From assembly GCA_963704565.1 (NCBI GenBank), contig OY969917.1, forward strand, positions 310,001 to 374,000: a stretch of DNA of 64,000 bases. The letters are read 5' to 3'. Shown here one piece after another: positions 15,454 to 24,565 of the stretch (the first letter of the stretch is position 1; the number at the start of each line of letters is the position of its first letter). The notes beneath the pieces were generated by a model. That model had not been told where the DNA came from. It saw nothing but the letters and a program-made list of their open reading frames with translations, and did no database searches. A program made the translations under genes and the position numbers. The stretch is from Rhodoblastus sp963704565. Lineage in GTDB: Bacteria > Pseudomonadota > Alphaproteobacteria > Rhizobiales > Beijerinckiaceae.

Positions 15454-17775
15454 TCAGTTGCGCAGCGGCTTGCCGGTTTCGAGCATGCGCTCGATCCGGG
15501 CCAGAGTGTCGGGGGTGCGGATCAGTTTCATGAAGCCGATGCGCTCCAGTTCGGACATGCGGTCCTCGGTGAGCGTCTCGGTTGGATCCGTCCCGTCGCC
15601 GGTGAGGATTTCCGCGAGAACGCCGGAGACGACCTTGTCGTGTTTGGTCGCCTTGCCGATTTGAATGAAGGAATCGACCGCCATGTCGAGCGCTGCCTTG
15701 CCGGAGGGGCCGGGGAGCACAAAAGTCGGCGGCTCCGGCGGCTGGTAGTTTTCGGCGAGTTTCAGCGCCTTGGCCTTGGCGTCGGCGAGCAGACGGGTGC
15801 GGTTCATGGTGATCGCGTCGCCGGGGCGCAGGATCAGCATTTCCTGGGCTTCGGCGGCGGATTTGGCGACCCGCGCCGTGCTGATATATTCGAAAACCTG
15901 GCCGACGGCGGGCATCGGACCGCGTGGAATCCTGCCAAGGCTCTGCCAGCGCGCCAGCATTTCCTTGCAGCCGCCCCAGCCGGGGATGAGGCCGACGCCG
16001 ACCTCGACCAGACCGGTATAAGTCTCTGCATGGGCCTGGATGGCGTCCGAATGGAGCAGGATTTCGCACCCGCCGCCCAGCGCCATGCCGGCGGGAGCGG
16101 AGACGACGGGGAAGGGCGCGTATTTCAAGCTCTTGTAGGCGTGCTGGCCCAAGGCCACGAGGCCCTGGATTTCGTTCCAGCCGGCGATATTGGCCCCAAA
16201 CAGCGCCAGGCCGAGATTGGCGCCGACCGAGAAATTCGAGCCCTCGTTATAGACGACCAAAGCCTTGTACTGCTTCTTCACCAGTTCGATGGTCTGGTTG
16301 AGCAGCATGACGATGTCGGCGTCGAGCGAATTCATCATGCTGGTGAATTCGAAACAGAGCACGCCGTCGCCGATGTCCCAGACCGAGGCCGAGCCGTTCT
16401 TCAGCACCGGCTTGGAGGTCAGCTTGATGTCGGCGAGCAGCAGCACGCCCTCGGGGCGATGCAGCGTCTGGTAATCGCCGGCAAGGGTCAGCGCCTGACG
16501 CTTGCCCTCTTCGACGCGATAAAAGCTCTTGCCCTGCGCCATGCGCAGGATCGGCGGGACGGCGCGGCCGAGCTTTTCGAGGCGGGCGACGAACCAGTCG
16601 ACGCCGATCTTGTCGAGGAGTTCGAACGGCCCGCTCTTCCAGGCGTAGCCAAGCCGCATCGCCTCATCGATCGGGTCGATCCCGTCCGCCGCGTCGCCGA
16701 CCAGAAAGGCGGCATAGGCGAGCGTCTCGCTCATCACGGTCCAGGCGTAACGGCCGTGGACGCTGTCATGTTCGAACAGCTTGCGCAGATCCTTGCCGGC
16801 TTCCTTGACCGCCTCGACCTGGGCTTTCTTCTGGATGCGATATTCGCCGCTCTTGAGGTCGATCGCCTCCTTGCGCTTGTTCAACTCGCGATTGACGCGA
16901 TAGAAGCCGCCCTTGCCCTTGTGCCCGGTGAAACCGTCCTTGATCATGCGCTCGATCAGGGGCGCCGGCTGGTTCATGGCGTGGAAGGGATCGTCGGCGG
17001 GCAGGGCGGCCGCCATGCTGGCGTTGATATGCGGCATCAGGTCGAGGCCGATCAGGTCGAGCAGGCCGAACACGCCGGTCTTGGGAATTCCGAAGGGCTT
17101 GCCGATGATGGCGTCGGCGTCCTCGACGTCGAGGCCCAGGTGGAAAGCCGTGACCACCGCCGTTTGCAGCCAGTAGACGCCAAGGCGGTTGGCGATGAAG
17201 CCGGGCCGGTCCTTGCAGGGCACGACGCCCTTGCCGAGGCGATAGTCACAGAACTCTGTCAATGTCATGACAGTGGCAGGATCGTTCTTCTCGCTGGTCA
17301 CCAGCTCCAGCAGCCGCATATAGCGCGGCGGATTGAAGAAATGGGTGATGACGAAATCGCGCGCAAAGCTCTCGGGGAGGCCCTCGGTGAGTTTCGCCAG
17401 CGGAATGGTCGAGGTGTTGGACGAGACCACGCTGCCTTGCTTGCGATGGCGTTCGATCTTGGCGTAAAGCGCCTGCTTGATGTCGAGCCGTTCGATCACC
17501 GCCTCGACGATCCAGTCGCAATCGGCCAAAAGATCGAGATTGTCCTCGATATTGCCGGTGGTGACCAGTTTCGCCGCCGCCTTGCTCATGAAGGGCGCGG
17601 GCTCGGTCTTGAGCATCTTGGCCACCGCGCCTTCGGCGATGGCGTTGCGGTTTTCGGCGCTCGGCGGCACGATGTCGAGCAGCACCACTGGCGCGCCCGA
17701 ATTGGCGACTTGGGCGGCGATCCCGGCGCCCATGACGCCGGCGCCGATGACGGCGACCTTTTTGATATCAGCCAT
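15454..17775 (-). CDS. 3-hydroxyacyl-CoA dehydrogenase / enoyl-CoA hydratase fusion
   Basis: A 773-residue bifunctional beta-oxidation enzyme. The dehydrogenase part comes first (NAD fold VAVIGAGVMGAGIAAQVANSG, catalytic region VITHFFNPP near residue 135). The crotonase fold lies in the C-terminal third, with the oxyanion segment PAGMALGGGCEILLHSDAIQ. This order is the reverse of FadB/FadJ of enterics and matches FadN-type proteins. The ATG at 17773-17775 shares one base with the thiolase stop, so both are coupled. It acts with the thiolase upstream and the acyl-CoA dehydrogenase downstream in one fatty-acid degradation operon. Confidence 0.94.
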   Translation of the reverse strand: MADIKKVAVIGAGVMGAGIAAQVANSGAPVVLLDIVPPSAENRNAIAEGAVAKMLKTEPAPFMSKAAAKLVTTGNIEDNLDLLADCDWIVEAVIERLDIKQALYAKIERHRKQGSVVSSNTSTIPLAKLTEGLPESFARDFVITHFFNPPRYMRLLELVTSEKNDPATVMTLTEFCDYRLGKGVVPCKDRPGFIANRLGVYWLQTAVVTAFHLGLDVEDADAIIGKPFGIPKTGVFGLLDLIGLDLMPHINASMAAALPADDPFHAMNQPAPLIERMIKDGFTGHKGKGGFYRVNRELNKRKEAIDLKSGEYRIQKKAQVEAVKEAGKDLRKLFEHDSVHGRYAWTVMSETLAYAAFLVGDAADGIDPIDEAMRLGYAWKSGPFELLDKIGVDWFVARLEKLGRAVPPILRMAQGKSFYRVEEGKRQALTLAGDYQTLHRPEGVLLLADIKLTSKPVLKNGSASVWDIGDGVLCFEFTSMMNSLDADIVMLLNQTIELVKKQYKALVVYNEGSNFSVGANLGLALFGANIAGWNEIQGLVALGQHAYKSLKYAPFPVVSAPAGMALGGGCEILLHSDAIQAHAETYTGLVEVGVGLIPGWGGCKEMLARWQSLGRIPRGPMPAVGQVFEYISTARVAKSAAEAQEMLILRPGDAITMNRTRLLADAKAKALKLAENYQPPEPPTFVLPGPSGKAALDMAVDSFIQIGKATKHDKVVSGVLAEILTGDGTDPTETLTEDRMSELERIGFMKLIRTPDTLARIERMLETGKPLRN

Positions 17776-18911
17776 CACACGGCCTCCAGAATGGTGGCGA
17801 TGCCCTGGCCGCCGCCGATGCATTGGGTGGCGAGGGCGTACTTGCCCTTCTCGCGCTTGAGCAATTGCGCGGCCTTGCCGACGATGCGGGCGCCGGTGGC
17901 GCCGAGCGGATGGCCAAGCGCAATGGCGCCGCCGTCGAGATTGACGCGCGCCTCGTCCAGGCCGAGGTCGCACATCGAGGCGATCGACTGGCTGGAGAAA
18001 GCTTCGTTCAATTCGACAATATCGATGTCCTTCGCCTCAAGCCCGGCCCGCGCGAGCGCCTTGCGGCTGGCGCCGACCGGGCCGATGCCCATGATCGACG
18101 GCTCGCAGCCGGAAACCGCCATCGACTTGACCGCGGCGAGAATGTCGAAGCCGTTCTTGCGCGCATAATCCTCGCTGCACACCAGCACGGCGGAGGCGCC
18201 GTCGGTGAGGGGCGAGGCGGTTCCCGCCGTCACCACGCCATTGGCGTCGAAGGCGGGCTTCAAATCGGCGAGGCCTTCGAGAGTCGTTTCGGGACGCGGG
18301 CAGCCGTCGATCGACACCGTTCCCTTGCGGCCAATTATGGGAACGATCTCGTCGACGAACCTGCCGGCCTTCTGCGCGGCGGCCGTCTTCTGCTGCGAGC
18401 GCAGGGCGAATTCTTCCTGTTCTTTCCGCGAAATATGCCATTGCGCGGCGACATTTTCCGCCGTCTCGCCCATGCCCATATAGGCGGCGGGCATTTTTTT
18501 GGCGAGTTCGGGATTGGGCATGGGATTGAAGCCCATCATCGGCACGCGGCTCATGCTCTCGACGCCGGCGCAGATGAAAACCTCGCCCGCGCAGCAAGCG
18601 ATCGCGCCCGCCGCCATATGGACGGCGGTCATCGACGAGCCGCAGAAACGGTTGACCGTGACGCCGCCGAGCGATTTGGGCAGACCGGCGAGGAAGCTGA
18701 CCAGACGCGCGACGTTAAAACCCTGTTCGCCCTCGGGAAAGGCGCAGCCGAGGATCAGATCCTCGATATCCTCCGGTTTGACGCCGGTTTTCTTGACCAG
18801 GCCGGCGACGACCTGGGCGGCCAGGTCGTCGGGCCGGACCAAGGCGAGTTCGCCCCTTTTGGCGGGGGTGAAGGGCGAGCGGGCGTAGCCTGCGATGACG
18901 GTTCTGGACAT
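17775..18911 (-). CDS. fadA: Acetyl-CoA C-acyltransferase (3-ketoacyl-CoA thiolase)
   Basis: A 378-residue thiolase that cleaves 3-ketoacyl-CoA with CoA in the last step of beta-oxidation. The nucleophilic cysteine is in VNRFCGSSMTAVHMA (near residue 86), the histidine in GGAIALGHPLGATGARI and the second cysteine in TQCIGGGQGIA. The length is typical. It is the first enzyme gene of the operon, 40 bases after the MerR regulator, and it overlaps the HAD/ECH gene by one base. Confidence 0.94.
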   Translation of the reverse strand: MSRTVIAGYARSPFTPAKRGELALVRPDDLAAQVVAGLVKKTGVKPEDIEDLILGCAFPEGEQGFNVARLVSFLAGLPKSLGGVTVNRFCGSSMTAVHMAAGAIACCAGEVFICAGVESMSRVPMMGFNPMPNPELAKKMPAAYMGMGETAENVAAQWHISRKEQEEFALRSQQKTAAAQKAGRFVDEIVPIIGRKGTVSIDGCPRPETTLEGLADLKPAFDANGVVTAGTASPLTDGASAVLVCSEDYARKNGFDILAAVKSMAVSGCEPSIMGIGPVGASRKALARAGLEAKDIDIVELNEAFSSQSIASMCDLGLDEARVNLDGGAIALGHPLGATGARIVGKAAQLLKREKGKYALATQCIGGGQGIATILEAV

Positions 18912-18951
18912 TCTTGTCTCCCGAGAAAATGAAACCTGGGCTTGCGCCCGC

Positions 18952-19422
18952 TCACGAAACTTTGATTCCCCTGGCGGCCAGCATGTCGCGGGTCGCGCTC
19001 TCGACCTCGCGCAATTCGGCCAGACTGGTTTTCACGTCCTGCAACTGGGTCTCCAACCGTGCGATTCTTCCGCGCGTCTTGCCGAGCAGGCTTTTCATCT
19101 GGGCGACCTGGGTGGGATCGGCCCCGTAAAGGTCGAGGAATTCCTTGATGTCCCGAAGGCTGAAGCCCATGCGCTTGCCGCGCAGAATCAGGATCAGCCG
19201 GGCGCGGTCGCGCGGGCTGTATAGCCGCGCCCGGCCGACGCGGCGCGGCGCGATGAGGCCCTTGGCCTCATAAAAACGGATCGCCCTCAGTGTCAGGCCC
19301 AGTTCGCCCGCCAGATCGGCGATGGAAAAACTTTTCGCGGCCGCCGACGGTCTTGCCGCCGCGGCGCCGGCCTTTCGGGCGCGCGCGCCCGGCGTTTCAG
19401 GCAAACGATGGGGCGTCGTCAC
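18952..19422 (-). CDS. MerR-family regulator of the beta-oxidation operon
   Basis: A 156-residue regulator. A basic disordered N-terminus (about 30 residues) precedes the MerR winged helix FSIADLAGELGLTLRAIRFYEAKGLIAP and a wing RVGRARLYSPRDRARLILI. A long coiled-coil dimerisation helix makes up the last 60 residues. There is no C-terminal metal-binding cysteine cluster, which fits the LiuR/acyl-CoA-sensing branch better than metal sensors. The GTG at 19420-19422 is chosen because GGGAGG precedes it. Being first in the operon, it probably autoregulates and controls the downstream fad genes (inference). Confidence 0.85.
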   Translation of the reverse strand: MTTPHRLPETPGARARKAGAAAARPSAAAKSFSIADLAGELGLTLRAIRFYEAKGLIAPRRVGRARLYSPRDRARLILILRGKRMGFSLRDIKEFLDLYGADPTQVAQMKSLLGKTRGRIARLETQLQDVKTSLAELREVESATRDMLAARGIKVS

Positions 19423-19702
19423 GCGATACCCTCCCTTGGCGCGAAAATTTCCACGCGGCGTCTCGTCCGTTGACCTATACGTAATGAGCCGCCGTCGCCC
19501 TGTCAACAAAAAAAGTTCACATCTAAACAAAATGTGTAACAGTGAATAAAAACAGTTGATTGCATGCGTAAAGGCGCGATGGCCGGCGCGGATGGCGCGT
19601 GGCGGGGCGGATAGAGGTTTTGTCATCCGGCGCGGCTTGGCATAGGCTTGACGGGTCCGAGTTGATGCGGCGCGACCGCCGCATCAGGCGCAGGAGAAGA
19701 AA
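19423..19702. promoter_or_regulatory. Divergent promoter region merR / cytochrome c
   Basis: A 280-base spacer, AT-rich around 19498-19550 (runs of A, AAAATGTG, GAATAAAAACAG). It is the likely site of the fad-operon promoter on the minus strand and of the cytochrome promoter on the plus strand. No clear MerR dyad with 19-20 base spacing was recognised. Confidence 0.35.
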
Positions 19703-20164
19703 ATGCGTTTGATCCTTGGCCTTGTTCTGTCCTGTCTGGCTTTGGGGGCCGCGCGCGCGGCGGACAGCGCCACGCCGGCGCCCTACAGCCCCGATCTCGC
19801 AGACATCATGGCCGGCTCGCAATTGCGCCAGCTCAAATTGTCCTTCGCCGGCGCCCAGAAGAACTGGCCGCTGGCGGAATTCGAAATCGGCCAGATGCGC
19901 AAGAACTTCGCCGACGCGGCGCAATATTATCCCGAATTCGACAAGGTTCCGGTCGCAAAATTGATCAAGGAGATAAGCGAGCCGGCGCTGGACGAGATCG
20001 CGGCGAGCGTCAAGGCCAAGGACGAGGCCGGGTTCAAAAAATCCTTCGCCCGCCTGACCGAAGCCTGCAATTCCTGCCACCAGGCGGCGGGCAAGGGTTT
20101 TATCAAGATCAGGGTGCCGACCCTTTCGCCGTTCAGCAATCAGGTGTTTGCGCCCGAGCGCTGA
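19703..20164 (+). CDS. Periplasmic c-type cytochrome (cytochrome c'-like)
   Basis: A 153-residue exported protein with signal peptide MRLILGLVLSCLALGAARA. One haem-binding CNSCH lies near the C-terminus, preceded by long amphipathic helices. A C-terminal CxxCH after a helical body is the layout of cytochrome c'/c-prime-like four-helix proteins. The part after the haem site (QAAGKGFIKI) is short. Function is not clear: it could bind small gases or shuttle electrons. It is monocistronic, followed by a palindromic repeat. Confidence 0.8.
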   Translation: MRLILGLVLSCLALGAARAADSATPAPYSPDLADIMAGSQLRQLKLSFAGAQKNWPLAEFEIGQMRKNFADAAQYYPEFDKVPVAKLIKEISEPALDEIAASVKAKDEAGFKKSFARLTEACNSCHQAAGKGFIKIRVPTLSPFSNQVFAPER

Positions 20165-20207
20165 GAATTTCGGTCGCCAGGTTGGCCGTTGGTTAGCCTC
20201 GGTCCAC

Positions 20208-20395
20208 TCCCTCTCCCCGCTTGCAGGGAGAGGCATAGGGCGTCGACAGACGCCCGTCTTTCGACAGGCTATCGGTGAGGGGCGGAGGCGTTAGCCTCGA
20301 TGTCGTCAGAAAAGCTATCTTGGCGCGCGATCAGCTTGGCGGCCAATCCCCAGGCCCCTCACCCTAACCCTCTCCCTGCAAGGCGGGGAGAGGGG
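20208..20395. repeat. Pair of inverted REP-like palindromes
   Basis: Two units are mutual inverted copies. One is CCTCTCCCCGCTTGCAGGGA at about 20208-20233; the other is TCTCCCTGCAAGGCGGGGAG at about 20368-20395, with a shared tract of CCCTCACC type. Each unit can itself form a hairpin. The second unit overlaps the 3' end of the potC-like gene and supplies its stop codon. Confidence 0.75.
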
Positions 20396-21218
20396 ACAGA
20401 TTTCGCGCTTCATTCAACTCCCTGTTTTCCCGCCGCCTCTGCCACAGAAAGGCGGCGAGCGTCGTCATCGATACAAAGGCGATGGCGAGCGCGCCCAGGG
20501 CGTTGATCTTGGGGCTGACGCCGAGCTTGACGCTGCCGAGCACCACCACCGGCAAAGGTGTGGCGCCGGGGGCCGAGACGAACAGGCTGGTCACCACATC
20601 GTCGAGACTGAGCGAGAAGGCGAGCAGCCAGCCGGCGGCAAGCGCCGGCGCGATCACCGGCAAGGTGATGACGAAAAAGGTTTTCAACGGCGAGGCGCCG
20701 AGGTCGAGCGCGGCTTCTTCGATCGAAAGGTCGAAATCGGCGAGCCGCCCGGCGACGATCACCGCGACAAAAGACAGAGTGAAGCTGACATGGGCGATGA
20801 CCAGCGTCCAGAACCCGCGCTGCGACGGCCAGCCCAGAACATCGCCCATATTGACGAAGAGCAGCAGCAGCGAGATCGCCATGACGATTTCCGGCATGGC
20901 GAGCGGGGCGAAAACCAGGCCCGCGAACAGGGTGCGGCCAAAAAAGCGCGGGAAGCGCGCCAGCGCATAGCCGGCGAGCGCGCCGAGCGCCAAAGCGAGC
21001 GAGGCCGAGACAAAAGCCAGCTTGAGGCTGAGCCAGGCGGCGCCGAGCAAAGCCTCGTCGGAGGCAAGCTCGACATACCAGCGGATTGAAAAGCCTGCCC
21101 AGACCGTGGCGAGTTTCGAGGCGGTGAAGGAATAGACCACCACCAGGACCAGCGGCGCGTAAAGAAAGGCCAGTCCGAGCGCCAGGACCGAACGGCGGAA
21201 CAGCCCGCGCCCGTTCAT
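20364..21218 (-). CDS. Polyamine-type ABC transporter permease PotC/PotI
   Basis: A 284-residue inner-membrane permease with six predicted helices. The coupling-loop EAA region reads EEAALDLGASPLKTFFVITLPVIAPAL. It pairs with the PotB-like permease upstream, whose stop overlaps its ATG (ATGA at 21215-21218). The last 12 residues (NLSPLPALQGEG) and the TAG stop are encoded by an intergenic REP-like palindrome that has replaced or extended the original end. The substrate is likely putrescine or spermidine from family membership. Confidence 0.9.
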   Translation of the reverse strand: MNGRGLFRRSVLALGLAFLYAPLVLVVVYSFTASKLATVWAGFSIRWYVELASDEALLGAAWLSLKLAFVSASLALALGALAGYALARFPRFFGRTLFAGLVFAPLAMPEIVMAISLLLLFVNMGDVLGWPSQRGFWTLVIAHVSFTLSFVAVIVAGRLADFDLSIEEAALDLGASPLKTFFVITLPVIAPALAAGWLLAFSLSLDDVVTSLFVSAPGATPLPVVVLGSVKLGVSPKINALGALAIAFVSMTTLAAFLWQRRRENRELNEARNLSPLPALQGEG

Positions 21219-22087
21219 GTCGCCGCCTCCATCCGGCGCGCCAGCCATTGCAGCAGCAGAAGCGGCGCGACCAGGAGCGCCAGCAGCATGATCGCCACCG
21301 CCGAAGCCGTCGGCCAGTCGCGGTTCTGGAAAAATTCATTGGCGAGCTGGGCGCCGAGCATCACATAATTCTGGCCCCCTAACAGGGTCGGCACGACATA
21401 TTCGCCGCAGGCCGGGATGAAGACAAGCAGCAGGCCGGACAGTATCCCCGGCCAGGACAAAGGCAGGACGATGCGCGCAAAAGCCCGCCACGGCGGCGCG
21501 CCGAGATCGCGCGCGGCCTCGCTGAGCGACCAGTCGATCTTCACCAGATTGGCGTAGAGCGGCAGCACCATGAAGGGCAGGTAATTATAGACCATGCCGA
21601 TCTGCACCGCCGCGTCGGTATAGAGAATGCTCGGCGGATGGGCGGGGTCGATCAGCCCGAGCCAGGCCAGCGCCTGATTGATGAGGCCGGTTTCCTTCAA
21701 CAGGTTGATCATCGCGAAAGTGCGGATCAGCGACGAGGTGAAGAAGGGCAGGATGATCGCCATCAGCAGCAAGCGCCGGCGGCGCGGCGGCTCCAGCGCC
21801 ATGGCGTAGGCCATGGGGTAGCCAAGCGCGAGGCAAAGCAGCGAAGTGGTCGCGGCGATGCGGAGCGAGTTCCACAAGGCGACGGCATAGAGATCGTCGC
21901 TCAGGATCGAACGGTAATTGTCGAGATTGAGCGCGCGCCAGTCGAGCGGATTGGAATAGGGCGGGACGCCATCGACCGCATGGGTGAGGCTGATCGCCAG
22001 CGCGACCACAAGCGGCACCAGGAAAAAGGCGAGAAGCCACGCATAGGGCGGGGCCACCGAAGGAAAAGCTTTGCTGCGGACATTCAT
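21215..22087 (-). CDS. Polyamine-type ABC transporter permease PotB/PotH
   Basis: A 290-residue integral membrane protein, the first of two permeases in a spermidine/putrescine-type importer. The EAA loop is SEAARDLGAPPWRAFARIVLPLSWPGILSG, and hydrophobic helices include WLLAFFLVPLVVALAISL at the N-terminus. The ATG at 22085-22087 overlaps the ATPase stop. Gene order ATPase-permease-permease with overlaps indicates one polycistronic unit. Confidence 0.9.
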   Translation of the reverse strand: MNVRSKAFPSVAPPYAWLLAFFLVPLVVALAISLTHAVDGVPPYSNPLDWRALNLDNYRSILSDDLYAVALWNSLRIAATTSLLCLALGYPMAYAMALEPPRRRRLLLMAIILPFFTSSLIRTFAMINLLKETGLINQALAWLGLIDPAHPPSILYTDAAVQIGMVYNYLPFMVLPLYANLVKIDWSLSEAARDLGAPPWRAFARIVLPLSWPGILSGLLLVFIPACGEYVVPTLLGGQNYVMLGAQLANEFFQNRDWPTASAVAIMLLALLVAPLLLLQWLARRMEAAT

Positions 22088-23142
22088 GACCGCAACGCCG
22101 TCACGGCTTCGGGCGGCCAGGAGAGCGTCACGGCATCGCCAACGTGAAAGGCCGCCGCCGCATGGACCGCGTTGAACCGGGCGGCCCGCAGCAGGGCGCC
22201 GCCTTCGGCGCGCACGAAATAGATGGTGTGGTCGCCATAATAGGACAGGCCCTCGATGACGCCGTTTTCCGCATTGCTGCGCGGCAGATGCGGGGCGCGC
22301 GCCGCGATGGCGATGTTCTCCGGCCGGATCGAGACCCAGAACGGCCCGGCGCCCGCGACCGGCGCGGAAGCGACGAGAAAGCCGACGACGCCGTCGCCCA
22401 GAAAACCCTCGCCGCTGGCTTTGGCCGCCAGCAGATTGGTCGCGCCGATAAAGCCGGCGACGAAGCGATTGACCGGCTGGGCATAGAGCGCGCGCGGCGT
22501 ATCGACCTGTTCGATCCGGCCCTCATTCATCACCGCGACCCGCGAGGCCAGTGTCATCGCCTCGTCCTGATCGTGGGTGACGACGACAAAGGTGACGCCG
22601 GTCTTTTTCTGCACGTCGAGCAGATGCAACTGGGTCGTCTCGCGCAATTTGCGGTCGAGCGCCGACAAGGGCTCGTCGAGCAGCAGCACCTTCGGCCTTT
22701 TGACGATCGCCCGCGCCAAAGCGACGCGCTGTTTCTGGCCGCCGGAAAGCTGATGCGGCCTGCGCTCGGCGTAATCGCGCATGGCGACGAGATCGAGCGC
22801 TTCATCCGCCCGCCGCCGCAGCTCCGCCCCGCGAAAACCCTCCTGGCGCAGGCCGAATTCGACATTCTTCGCCACGCTCATATGGGGAAACAGCGCATAG
22901 GACTGGAACATCATATTGACCGGGCGCTTGTGCGGCGGCGCGGCGGTCATGTCGGCGCCGTCGATCAGGATGCGTCCGCTGTCCGGCCGCTCGAAGCCGG
23001 CGATCATCCGCAGCAAAGTGGTTTTGCCCGAGCCCGACCCGCCGAGAATGGCAAAGAACTCGCCGGGCGCGATGGCAAGATCGACTCCCGCGACCGCGGC
23101 CTCGCCGCCGAAACGCTTGGTCAGGCCCTCGACCCGGATCAT
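22084..23142 (-). CDS. potA: Polyamine-type ABC transporter ATPase PotA/PotG
   Basis: A 352-residue ATPase with Walker A GGSGSGKTT, signature LSGGQKQRVALARA, Walker B VLLLDEPLSALD and the switch histidine VVTHDQDEA. A C-terminal TOBE domain (about residue 270 on) regulates transport. ATG 23140-23142 (MIRVEGL) is chosen because the domain starts there; an in-frame ATG at 23187 would add 15 residues. It drives the PotB/PotC permeases downstream. A 241-base gap full of REP-like repeats separates it from the binding-protein gene. Confidence 0.92.
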   Translation of the reverse strand: MIRVEGLTKRFGGEAAVAGVDLAIAPGEFFAILGGSGSGKTTLLRMIAGFERPDSGRILIDGADMTAAPPHKRPVNMMFQSYALFPHMSVAKNVEFGLRQEGFRGAELRRRADEALDLVAMRDYAERRPHQLSGGQKQRVALARAIVKRPKVLLLDEPLSALDRKLRETTQLHLLDVQKKTGVTFVVVTHDQDEAMTLASRVAVMNEGRIEQVDTPRALYAQPVNRFVAGFIGATNLLAAKASGEGFLGDGVVGFLVASAPVAGAGPFWVSIRPENIAIAARAPHLPRSNAENGVIEGLSYYGDHTIYFVRAEGGALLRAARFNAVHAAAAFHVGDAVTLSWPPEAVTALRS

Positions 23143-23201
23143 TGGCCGGAGTCTCGGAAAGGGGACCGGTGTCGCTGCATCGCCCAAACGCCGGAGGTTC
23201 C

Positions 23202-23353
23202 GACCCCCACCCCGGCCCTCCCCACAAGGGGGAGGGAGTCCCCGCGTCGAAGCTGCGCGTCAAGAATCCTTTTCCGAACGCGCGCGATTTCGATCCAAAA
23301 AGGCGCGGCGTCGCCGCATCCCTCCCCCTCGTGGGGAGGGTAAGGGTGGGGGG
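23202..23353. repeat. Two REP-like palindromes between potA and the binding-protein gene
   Basis: One unit is CCCTCCCCACAAGGGGGAGG (near 23216-23235) with an upstream CCCCCACCCC arm. The second is CCTCCCCCTCGTGGGGAGGG (23321-23340) followed by TAAGGGTGGGGGG. The units are in inverted order and resemble the repeat at 57385-57434. They may stabilise or attenuate the mRNA between the two genes. Confidence 0.7.
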
Positions 23354-23383
23354 CGCTCACCGGCGCGCCGAAATTTCTCATGT

Positions 23384-24481
23384 TCAAAGCCCGGTCTTGA
23401 TCTTGGTCCACAGCCGGGTGCGCAGCTTGTCGGTCTGGCGGCTGGGCACGGTCAGGACGAAGAAGCTCTTTCGCACCTCCGGCGGCGGATAGATCGTCGG
23501 ATCCTGGGCGATCTCCGGCTTGATGAAGGGCAGAGCGGCGGCGTCGCCCGTGCGCCCGCCGACCAGATTGGCGGTGTCGGCCATCACCTGTCCGCGCATG
23601 ATGTAATCGAGGAAAGCATGGGCCTCGGCGACATGGGGCGCGCCGGCGGGAATGGCGAGCGCGTCGAGATAGAGCAGGGTTCCTTCCTTGGGGATGACAT
23701 ATTGGATGTGGAAGGGCTTGTTTGCTTCCTTCGCCCGCTTCGCGGCGATCTTGATGTCGGTCGAATAGCCGAAGGCGAGGCAAATGTCGCCATTGGCGAG
23801 GTCGTTGATATAGCCCGAGGATTCGAACTTGCGGATGAAGGGCCGGATCGCGCTCATCACCGCGGACGCGCGCTCCAGGTCTTGGGGCTTTTCGGAATTG
23901 GGATCGAGCTTGAGCCAGTTGAGGATCACCGGCAGCTCGTCGGTCGGGCTGTCGATCATTTCGACGCCGCAATCCTTGAATTTGGACAGGATTTCCGGCT
24001 TGAACAGCAGGTCGTAGCTGTCGAGCGGGGCGTCGGGCATGATCGCCTTGACCTTCTCGATATTGATCGCGATCCCGTCGGTGGCGACGATCCAGGGGAC
24101 TGCATATTGGTTGCCGGGATCGGATTTGGCCATCAGGGCCAGAATTTCCGGATCGAGATTGCCCCAGTTCTTCAGCAGGGCCTTGTTCAGCGGCTGGTAC
24201 AGGCCGTTTTTCGCGCCGCGCACCAGGAAGGGCGTGAAAGTGGGCACGGCGAGGTCATAGCCCGAATTGCCGGCGGAGAGCTTGGCTTCCAGCGTCTCGT
24301 TCTGGTCGTAGGTGTCGTAATTGACCTTGATTCCGGTTTCCTTCTCGAAGCCCGGAAGCACATTGGGTCCGATATAATCGGTCCAGTTATAGAAATTGAC
24401 GACTTTTTGCTGGGCGTTCGCGCCGCCCAAAAATCCCAGCGCGAGAAAAAGCGCGCCCGCCCATCGGCCCCATCGCATCAT
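23384..24481 (-). CDS. Polyamine-binding periplasmic protein PotD/PotF-like
   Basis: A 365-residue periplasmic solute-binding protein. The signal peptide is followed by QQKVVNFYNWTDYIGPNVLPGFEKETG, the hallmark opening of PotD/PotF. Ligand-box residues are in TFTPFLVRG, VPWIVATDGI, and FGYSTDI, with a late acidic/aromatic segment. Start at ATG 24479-24481, the first of two adjacent ATGs. It feeds the PotABC-like complex encoded downstream on the same strand. Compared with PotF, the distal region is of normal length. Confidence 0.92.
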   Translation of the reverse strand: MMRWGRWAGALFLALGFLGGANAQQKVVNFYNWTDYIGPNVLPGFEKETGIKVNYDTYDQNETLEAKLSAGNSGYDLAVPTFTPFLVRGAKNGLYQPLNKALLKNWGNLDPEILALMAKSDPGNQYAVPWIVATDGIAINIEKVKAIMPDAPLDSYDLLFKPEILSKFKDCGVEMIDSPTDELPVILNWLKLDPNSEKPQDLERASAVMSAIRPFIRKFESSGYINDLANGDICLAFGYSTDIKIAAKRAKEANKPFHIQYVIPKEGTLLYLDALAIPAGAPHVAEAHAFLDYIMRGQVMADTANLVGGRTGDAAALPFIKPEIAQDPTIYPPPEVRKSFFVLTVPSRQTDKLRTRLWTKIKTGL

Positions 24482-24565
24482 GTTCCGCCGTCCCCCGCGC
24501 TTTCCGCGCGGCGCCATGATTCCCTGCTTTGCGCCGACAATCAATCGCCGCGCCGGCCGCTTGTG

